Shown here: positions 57,110 to 64,000 of the stretch, in pieces
How the letters are laid out: every line of letters starts with the position of its first letter
Position numbering within the stretch: position 1 is the stretch's first letter
Source of the DNA: Margaritispora aquatica
Lineage: Eukaryota > Ascomycota > Leotiomycetes > Helotiales > Discinellaceae
DNA: 64,000 nucleotides
Direction of reading: 5' to 3'
NCBI GenBank assembly: GCA_007644065.1
Contig: VJWN01000013.1
Span: 1,302,001-1,366,000, forward strand
Position numbers and translations under genes: made by a program
Notes under the pieces: generated by a model
What the model was told of the DNA's origin: nothing
What the model saw: only the letters and a program-made list of their open reading frames with translations
The model's database searches: none

Positions 57110-59246
57110 TCAACTCTCTGCCCACGAGCCCGTCATTGTTGCCCATAAGTCGTGATAAAGCGGTATCGAGAAGGAGGAATGGGTTGAGGTAGAAACCCCG
57201 CTCATATCCGCAGAGTTTTCATAAGCGAAGGAGGCAGAGTCTAGTAATGATTTAAGATTCGGGTCTACCATCGGGCAATGTCCCTTTTTGATTCCCACGG
57301 AATTGCTGTCACGAGCAACCAAAAATCCAGGTTTGATACCTGCAACCCTTCGCTGGTAGGAAACCTTGACACTCTCTAGCATTGTCTTGAAAATGTATGG
57401 ACCGTCTGGTGTCCTTGATTCTCCTTCGGAAGAGGTACTTGTTAGTTGACCATATCGGTATGACAGGCAATCCAGGTACATCACTAAAGGAATTGTTGAC
57501 CGTGCTGTGTTGGAATCCCATGATAATTGACTTGCCATGAGGAATGTAAGTCTCGAGAGAGCGAGGATCGCATGAACGAGCGTCGAGCGTTGAGTAACCG
57601 TGAACATTCCATATACTGTCACCGGCAAGGATAGGATATATTCCATAACGCTCTTGCATGCATCCAAACAGCTCCAAAGGTGGGATGGATCTATCCGCTC
57701 TCGGGTTGGGGAAAGCTCGAGGTGTATTCGGTATGGACGTCGAAGGAACCCAAGGTTTTGGCTATGTATGTGAAGGATTGCGGACCTTTCTGCCAGGGCC
57801 ATGAGAGCTACAATTTCGTCAATTCAGATACAGTTCCAGAGGGATTTCACTTACGTGTATTCCGAATAATTTCTGTCGTAGCTTCTTGCCAATCTTGGAC
57901 TTCGTTGAGAAACAGTTGCATATCATCTACACCAACGCCAGTGTCGTTTTCCTTAGACATGTATGTATCTGACACTTTTTGGACGATTCTTTGCAGTTTG
58001 ACAAGTGAAAGTATATCCTCGGCATCTTCCTCGAGAAGTAAAGTCTCTCCTTGTTGATTCATCAAGTTTCGGTAACGCATATTTGAAGCTTTCTGAAACT
58101 CTATAGTTAAACTAATGGTCATCTCAATAAACGTGTATATCTCTGTGATCTTTCAAACATGACTTACCTAGAAGACAGGTAATAACAGCCAAGATATGCT
58201 CGTTTCGCAGCTGTTGAAAACACATTGCCATCGAACAATTGGTCTGTATTGATGCTGCTCAGTCCTGCAGGACCTGGTACCTCTCTATCGAGGCCGAGGT
58301 CGCCAACAAGACTTATAGCAAGATTCATATACATGAAGCTCTGATTATTTTTCGGGCTTATGTGAATGGGGTACCTGATCTCCATTCAGCAGATGCAAGA
58401 ATAAAACCGATGCATACCAAGTCGACGCGTGTCCAAGAGTTTGTGGCAACTCAGAAGAAGTCAAGTCCTTACCATGCGATGTAAACAAGCAAGCCTTGGA
58501 GATAGTCCAAGCTCTTCCGGCCCTCAACAATGAGTTTCATGCTTAGAATTCGTCGAAACTCGTAATCTAGCTGGTGATATAACGACCGAGCTTTGTATGA
58601 TGCAGACGTGAGCATGGAAAGCAATGTAAAGGGGGCGGTTCTTGCAAGAGATTTGCACGTTGCGTCTTTCGCTAATCGCACGAAAGGAAACCCAACGGAC
58701 ATCTGTCGAAAAACATCCAGCAGCTCTTCTGCTTGCTGAAGAGTAACCTAGGCGAGAATTAGCTTTGCTAGATGACGCCTCACTCGTATGATCATAGTTC
58801 ATTGACTGACCTGTCGCTTCTCTACCAATTGTGATTCACGTCTACAAGGCGTTTCGACTAGCTCGCTCTCAGAGCTGTTGCCAAAGAAGACTTTGCGGTG
58901 ATGATCATGTAAATCGGCCAAGTCTTTCTCGGTATCTGGGGGCATGACCGATGGAAGATCAATAGAGAACTCAGTGTCGTTGAAGATTTCCGACTTTGAG
59001 CTCTGTGATGATTCGCCATGACGTCTGGACATGATCAGCGATTTTCATTGAGTAAAAGAATGAGAATGCTTCTGTTTACAACGATCGAACTCGTCCTGGA
59101 CGGGCTTTGCTTCTCACGATACATTGGCTGCCAGTAGTCTCGCATCGTGAGCAGTCTCCAGTGTCAGATTTGTATATACATCGAGTCTTGCTTACACGAC
59201 ATGCCTCGCATGCACGTGCGTTGCGCTGCTTTGGAGCCTCAGACAT
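57110..59246 (-). CDS. Zn2Cys6 transcription factor (605 aa, 6 exons)
   Basis: Exons on the minus strand are 59246-59080, 59024-58811, 58747-58473, 58374-58168, 58111-57855 and 57807-57110, all phases closing. The zinc cluster lies in exon 1: C13-x2-C16-x6-C23-x8-C32-x2-C35-x6-C42 (CEACRVSKTRC, then CSRCETTGSQC). The most obvious downstream start (59032) is inside the next intron's acceptor region and would give a regulator with no DNA-binding domain. The rest fits the fungal-specific domain: FRRILSMKLIVEGRKSLDYLQGLLVYIAW-YPI, ISLVGDLGLDRE, AYLGCYYLSS, then MRYRNLM and LVKLQRIVQKV. This subclass often regulates specialised metabolism, but no such cluster is visible here. It lies at the edge of decayed, AT-rich DNA. 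Confidence 0.87.
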
Positions 59247-59768
59247 ATCTATGCGTCTCTGTGGATCTTTTTGATGATAAAGACTTGATGCGAAGGATTA
59301 GTAAGGGGGAGTATAGTGAGTTGAGATCAATGTTTTTCTGGGGGGTGGGTCCGGATATACCCGCGGCCGGATGTAGAGGAGAAATGAATATCCGAGTCGT
59401 CAGCATTAAAATCATCTCAATGCCATCAGACACTCTTCCTATCTCTCCACGGGCCCTTTCAAGTAGAAACCCATGCGTTAGCGTGAAAGATTAACTGTCT
59501 AGAGTATGTTTTTTTATTTTATATATTTGTAATAGGTATTTCGCTAATAACATAATACAAAAATCGAAAGATATAAAGATGTTTTTCGGTACAAACATAT
59601 TGGAAATATTGTTCGCTGAGGTAATCTAGATATTACGAGTTATGACACCTAAGGCTTTAGAATGAGAACACGATAGATATAGCTAGTGAACTTAGAGAAA
59701 ACTAGTAAAATTAAAAATTTAGTATACTAATCTAACTAATCCACAAAAATGTTATATAACTAGGAGTA
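59247..59768. other. Intergenic, start of AT-rich territory
   Basis: Promoter side of the Zn2Cys6 gene; AT content rises sharply after about 59500. No supported gene. Confidence 0.55.
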
Positions 59769-60260
59769 TCAAAATTTAGGACATGCAATCGCGATTTCGT
59801 CATCCTCGGATTTCCACCGGAGTATCGTTAATCCGTGCGGCTTTGGCTTCTCAACATCCTCTTGCGCAAAACGATCTCGAAGCGACAGAGCACGACTAAC
59901 ACTCCCTTGTACTCCAGGGCGTGTTTTTGAACCATAGGTACGTTATTGGCAAGTATCATCCTTCGAAGTAGAAATAATGTGGTACAGATAATTCAAGGGA
60001 TAGGACGATTCAGTGGATTCGTCTCTTCAGTGCTGATAATCGCATAAGTGCACCCATACGTCATGTCCTACGAATTTTCCAAAAGATGTGTCGAAGCAGT
60101 ATGGAGATGATATGCTTCGAAAATCACATGCCAGATAAATATTGTCCCATCCAATGCTATACAGAACATGAACCACTGTATTTACCTCAATCGATGTCAC
60201 CATCAAGGAGCGAAGTTGCTCTTTGGTCGACGAAAGCTTACTCTCGATAGGTAAAGCTCG
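59769..60260 (-). pseudogene. Coding relic, unrecognised, one frame with two internal stops
   Basis: On the minus strand a single frame of 164 codons reads through with only TGA (after CDYQH) and TAA (after DDTCQ) before a terminal TGA. Its content is protein-like: SIGWDNIYLACDFRSI, then RPGVQGSVSRALSLRDRF and GLTILRWKSEDDEIAIACPKF at the end. Both internal stops could come from C-to-T or G-to-A changes, or could fall in an intron I cannot define. The upstream end meets the inverted-repeat element at 60281, which may have interrupted it. I do not recognise the family. Confidence 0.45.
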
Positions 60261-60280
60261 GCAGCGGGACCCCGAGTTCT

Positions 60281-60313
60281 AGTAAGAGTTGTAGACACTA
60301 AGTGTAGCCTACT
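60281..60313 (+). repeat. Left terminal inverted repeat
   Basis: Thirty-three bases, one mismatch to the right copy (G versus C at position 11). Its good preservation relative to the interior reflects few C:G targets for mutation, or a recent origin. Confidence 0.85.
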
Positions 60314-61588
60314 AACCTAAGAACACCGAAAGTTATACTAACATTAATAAAATTAATTATTAAATTAATATATAATTTTTTTTTTAAAAACAATAAACTA
60401 AACTAATTAATAGTAGTATAACCTTATATATTAATTATATCTTTTATTTTACAAGTTAATTATTTTATATAATATCGAAAATCACGTAGGTCTACCTAGT
60501 CCTAAAGTCTCTAAAGCTCTTTCTTTATATCTTCCTTTTTTATTAATATAAATAGTAGTTTCGAGATCTCTTCTTTTATCTATCGCTAGACCTTTTTAAT
60601 AAGATTAAGATTAAGAAAAGAAGGAGGCTAATCGAAGCTATAGACGTAGTGTTCTAGGCGTAAGAGTTTAGCGTAACCTTTATATACCTTTATACCGTCT
60701 TCTATAAATATATACGACTCGCCGAGGTCGTTAAATAAAAGGAAAACAATAGGCTCGAGGACCTACTATAGATATACCGTAGAGTAGATACTCTTTATAT
60801 ATAGAAGCTTCTTTAAGAAGACTAATAGTAACTTGTAATCCTACCTTATAACCTTTTAAATTATATACGATATATACCTTAAGCGATATATACTCTTAAT
60901 ATAATCTATATATCTTCTCTCGTTAGAACGGTATATAACCTATACTCTACTACGTTTTCCTGTCTTAAATGTTGCTTCGTCGGACTAGATTACTCGTCGC
61001 TAGTTACCTCCTTAAGGGTTAAAGGTAGCGTAGTTACTAGTACCTTACTAACGGTGTTCTTACGTAAAGAGGAGCCTTCTTTTTGTAGCTTACCGGCTTA
61101 TAAAGGGTCGAGGGTACGCTATATAACGTTTATAGCTATACTTTACAAGTGCTCGTCGAATAGTACGTACTAAGTAAGTAAGGCTAAGTTAAATTTTAAC
61201 TCTCGAAAAAGAGACGATACGAGTCAGCTACTCCTTCGAGATATAACGTATAATCTAGCGTATAGTACGTATAGATAATAACTATTACCTTAGATTAGAC
61301 TTTTTGTATACTCTTTTACTCGATTCTTATCGGAGAATATATCGTATAAAGCGTTGTAAGATACCTATATCCTTTACGATCTTACGTTAACTTCGACCTT
61401 ATAATTATATACGACGGATATTTGTACGTATAAGAGTTAGTTATTCGTCCTTAATCTTTTAAGAACTTAGAGATAAAGGTAAAGTCTTTAATATATTTTA
61501 ATTTTAAATAAAAAAGTTAAGGGTTAATTAATTATTAAATTATTAAGTTAGTGTAAGTGTTTTAAGGTAGGATATATAGACGCGATTA

Positions 61589-61621
61589 AGTAGGCTACAC
61601 TTAGTGTCTAGAACTCTTACT
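61589..61621 (-). repeat. Right terminal inverted repeat
   Basis: Inverted copy of the repeat at 60281, 32 of 33 positions identical. Confidence 0.85.
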
Positions 61622-62046
61622 TATCTGGACCTATAGGGTATACTATATTTCACGTAATCCTTACCTCCATTCTATCCCCCTGGTCAAGACGATAAAGGAT
61701 AGCTACTCCCCGGCAATGCAAATGTTTCAGCGTCCCCCTCAAGTCAAGCTGCAAAGATGTTCTTTTCTAAGCTTTCACTCGCGTAGCTTGTCACTTCTGG
61801 CATCCATGCGTGGTAGACCTTCTTAAAGACATTGGCAAGATCTCAAGAAGCTGGTGTCAAGTAGACAATGACGAAAACTACTTTGGTGTACACTATGTTG
61901 GCTTGTCTGATGGATGCCAAGTTGTAGGTCTCTGAAGCTTTGGCATTGTATCCGAATTAATGTATGTAGGGATTCGTCAGCACTCTTCAGCGCTACGCTC
62001 AGAGATTCCAACGAGCTACATCGATGATGGAGAAAATGATACTTAA
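61622..62046. other. Degenerate sequence upstream of the phosphatase pseudogene
   Basis: Base composition is near normal here, unlike both flanks. It may include the decayed 5' part of the phosphatase gene (an IPTSYIDDGEND-like reading around 62010-62043), but the catalytic RHGxRxP motif of that family cannot be found intact. Confidence 0.4.
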
Positions 62047-62748
62047 TTCGCCGAGAAGGTGTTTAATTTCACTACGGCCAATTCCACAGCATCGTTCACT
62101 GGTCCTCTACGGTTCCTCGATGACTACTTATATATTATGCAAAACACTAGCCTTCTAACAGGAATTAGAGCAGCGAACGGGTTTCAATCTAGAGTTAGCT
62201 CCTGGAACGGATACAGCAGAACATCATTCAAGGCTTCCATTGCTCAAAAGCAGTATAATGCAACATACGAGAATGGTACAGCATGACTTCAGGTCGTCTT
62301 GAGAACCAAGTCAATCTAGAATTGAGAATAGTTAGATCACTAGCTTTGGGCTTCTTCGGACCAAGTTTCACAACAACCCCCAACCCTACCCTGACAAACT
62401 GGACTGACCACTTCAGGGTTGTTATGATCCTTGAAGGTAGCAGCAAGAATAACACTATGGCGACCTATGATCGCTGCTTCAATGACTATAACACCGTTCC
62501 TGGCTACCTTGGGGGCCTGGATTTGTTTACATTTCTGCCTCGCTACTTTGGTCCCGCTACTACGTGCATGCAACAGTATGCATCATCTGGTTTTAAGTTT
62601 ACTGTCAATGATACATATGCGATATAGAGTATATGTGCCTATGAGTACAACTATGTTGGAACGTCTTCATTCTGCAATCTATTTACCACTAATGAGTGGG
62701 CTGGATTTGAGAACACCCTAGGCATTGAATGTGAGTAGTTACTATGTA
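62047..62748 (+). pseudogene. Histidine acid phosphatase pseudogene fragment
   Basis: Two forward frames together resemble the middle of fungal histidine acid phosphatases (secreted phosphomonoesterases, phytase relatives). 62047-62280 reads FAEKVFNFTTANSTASFTGPL.. to YNATYENGTA. After a frame change, 62310-62738 reads ALGFFGPS.., NPTLTNW.., CFNDY.., DLFTFLPRY.., GFKFTVNDTYAI, stop, SICAYEYNY.., FCNLFTTNEWAGFENTL. The family has Met-Gln where this copy has ATA TAG, i.e. adjacent G-to-A and C-to-T changes. A further TAG sits near 62334. The N-terminal catalytic RHG region and the C-terminal HAE-type end are missing. It is clearly non-functional and lies between two RIP-like AT-rich blocks. Confidence 0.8.
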
Positions 62749-64000
62749 GCCTGCAATACTTGGGTACGATTAAAATGGCGACTATATAGCATAATTTACA
62801 TAACTTTCCTACTTCATAATCCAGCCACCGACCCACACCAGCTATACCTAATTAGGAATAGCCTAGACCCGAGTCAGGTAACAGCTCTCTATAACTATAC
62901 TGTCACTCGTATCTGAAAGCAATTAACCATTATGGATTCTCTTTAAGCTTTACTACGTGATACGGCCCAGCTTCAGAAAATCCTTTTTACGCTTCTGCTT
63001 CTATTCTCACTTAATATAACTAATTATAAGCTATTTTAGCCTCTAATCGATAATGTTTATTTATTTTAGAAATCACGTACTATTATACGACCACGCCCTT
63101 ACTAATATCACTACGTTATCTATCGATATAAACGAGCACGTGATATACCTCTTACTAGTCAAAGCTCTTTACAGTAAGCTAGTACGACAAAACGAATTAT
63201 TTAGTTATATAACGTTATATTTACAATCCTTAAGTTTGTAGATTACGTAGAATTTTATCCTGTACAAGGAGCTATACACTACTATAGCTATACCCTTAAC
63301 GAAAGTGACGCTAATAAGCGAAATAGTCTAATTCGAGGACTCGTACAGCGTAATATTATAAAAGGCTACGCTCCTACAGCTGTGATTAGTACGTTTCAAG
63401 GGAATAGTCGAGCCGATATCCGAATGTAGCTAGATTTAGCTAGCGGCTTTTATCTTACACGACAAGATACTATTAATAGCGGAATCACGTAGAGACTAGC
63501 TAATCCGAACGCCTTATTTATATCACGTAAGTTACAAAACGTTATTAAAACATAAGCTAAAGAAGCTTTCGAAATCTAAGTATAAAAAATAGATTAGACT
63601 TAGAAACTATTAAGCTTATTTAAGTAAAGTTAAGGTTTTATAAATTTATTTAAATATAAAATAAACTATATCTCTAAGTTTTTTTTTTAAAAAAACTTAA
63701 AATATATTTATTATATATTTATTTATTAATTATAAAACTTAATATACTTATAGTATAAAGTAGAATTTTATTTATAATAAAACTTATATTATTTTTTAAT
63801 TTTAGAATCTTTATTATATAATATAATAATTCCTTAGTATTATTAAACTCTTTTAGTTTATTAATAATATTTATAATAAAAATAATATTTATATTACTAG
63901 TTTATTAATTAACTTTAAAATAATATATTTTTTATTATTATTTAACTTTAACTTTTATACTTTCTAATAATAAATTCTTTATTATTTATTTAACTTTTTT
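62749..64000. mobile_element. AT-rich repeat relic extending past the right edge
   Basis: AT content climbs steeply after about 62950 and is extreme after 63590. Within 63050-63590 two forward frames are unusually open: one over about 103 codons (63244-63552) contains only two stops, both TAG; another, from 63053, also meets only TAG stops for most of its length. TAG-only interruption is what RIP of CAG codons produces. The first reads TFQGNSRADIRM, then GFYLTRQDTINSG and RLANPNALF, faintly like the N-terminal part of fungal Mutator-like transposases as I remember them; this is a weak assignment. No terminal repeat is visible because the element leaves the window. Confidence 0.5.

Larger units (their letters stand above)
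60281..61621. mobile_element. RIP-degraded DNA transposon with 33-bp terminal inverted repeats (1,341 bp)
   Basis: The 33 bases at 60281-60313 and the reverse complement of 61589-61621 match at 32 of 33 positions (both start AGTAAGAGTT and end GTGTAGCCTACT). A TA dinucleotide occurs at both outer edges, compatible with Tc1/mariner/pogo-type target duplication, although the exact boundary is off by one base. The interior is extremely AT-rich with dense TAG/TAA in all frames and few CpA/TpG, as expected after RIP. I could not confidently reconstruct a transposase. The size fits a Tc1/mariner-class element or a non-autonomous relative. Confidence 0.8.

Noticed and set aside
60600..61500. A recognisable Fot1/pogo transposase inside the inverted-repeat element
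   Set aside because: All frames are dense with stops and I could not match a DDE or helix-turn-helix signature with confidence.

Overview
The window is nuclear DNA from a filamentous ascomycete (Pezizomycotina). The evidence is many short introns (about 45-60 nt, GT..CTRAC..AG), compact genes, Zn2Cys6 regulators, a MET30/SconB-type F-box protein, Atg17, and an AT-rich, C-to-T-mutated tract of the kind left by repeat-induced point mutation (RIP). The gene set would fit Leotiomycetes, but that is inference. No rRNA, tRNA or CRISPR was recognised.

Left part (1-15.9 kb): the N-terminal two-fifths or so of a Doa10/Ssm4-type ER ubiquitin ligase (minus) runs off the left edge. Next is a four-exon gene for a 1,490-residue anchored protein built from Ala/Ser-rich repeats. 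Then comes a roughly 1-kb degenerate tandem array with a TCGTAGTGCAACGAAA core, followed by a gene-poor stretch upstream of a two-finger C2H2 regulator.

Middle (18-34 kb): a four-exon multi-pass membrane protein, a small two-exon protein, a single-pass protein with six 11-residue Gln/Ser/Ala repeats, a DHA2-type MFS transporter, a Zn2Cys6 regulator and a divergent NmrA/isoflavone-reductase-like enzyme (a possible small transporter/regulator/enzyme group), then Atg17 with a GC-AG intron.

34-53 kb: a small secreted protein made of two 8-cysteine modules, an acidic protein ending in a PP1-docking-like motif, SconB, a PNGase A family gene broken by a one-base shift, a nine-exon NCS1 permease with a 22-nt exon, a single-pass membrane protein and a large disordered protein.

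53-64 kb: a 4.5-kb gene-free stretch, then a six-exon Zn2Cys6 regulator whose first exon, carrying the zinc cluster, lies upstream of the most obvious reading frame. Beyond about 59.5 kb the DNA is decayed: a coding relic with two in-frame stops, a 1,341-bp AT-rich element bounded by 33-bp terminal inverted repeats, a histidine acid phosphatase pseudogene with RIP-type nonsense changes, and an AT-rich repeat relic reaching the right edge. The last 4.5 kb looks like the start of a heterochromatic, transposon-laden block.
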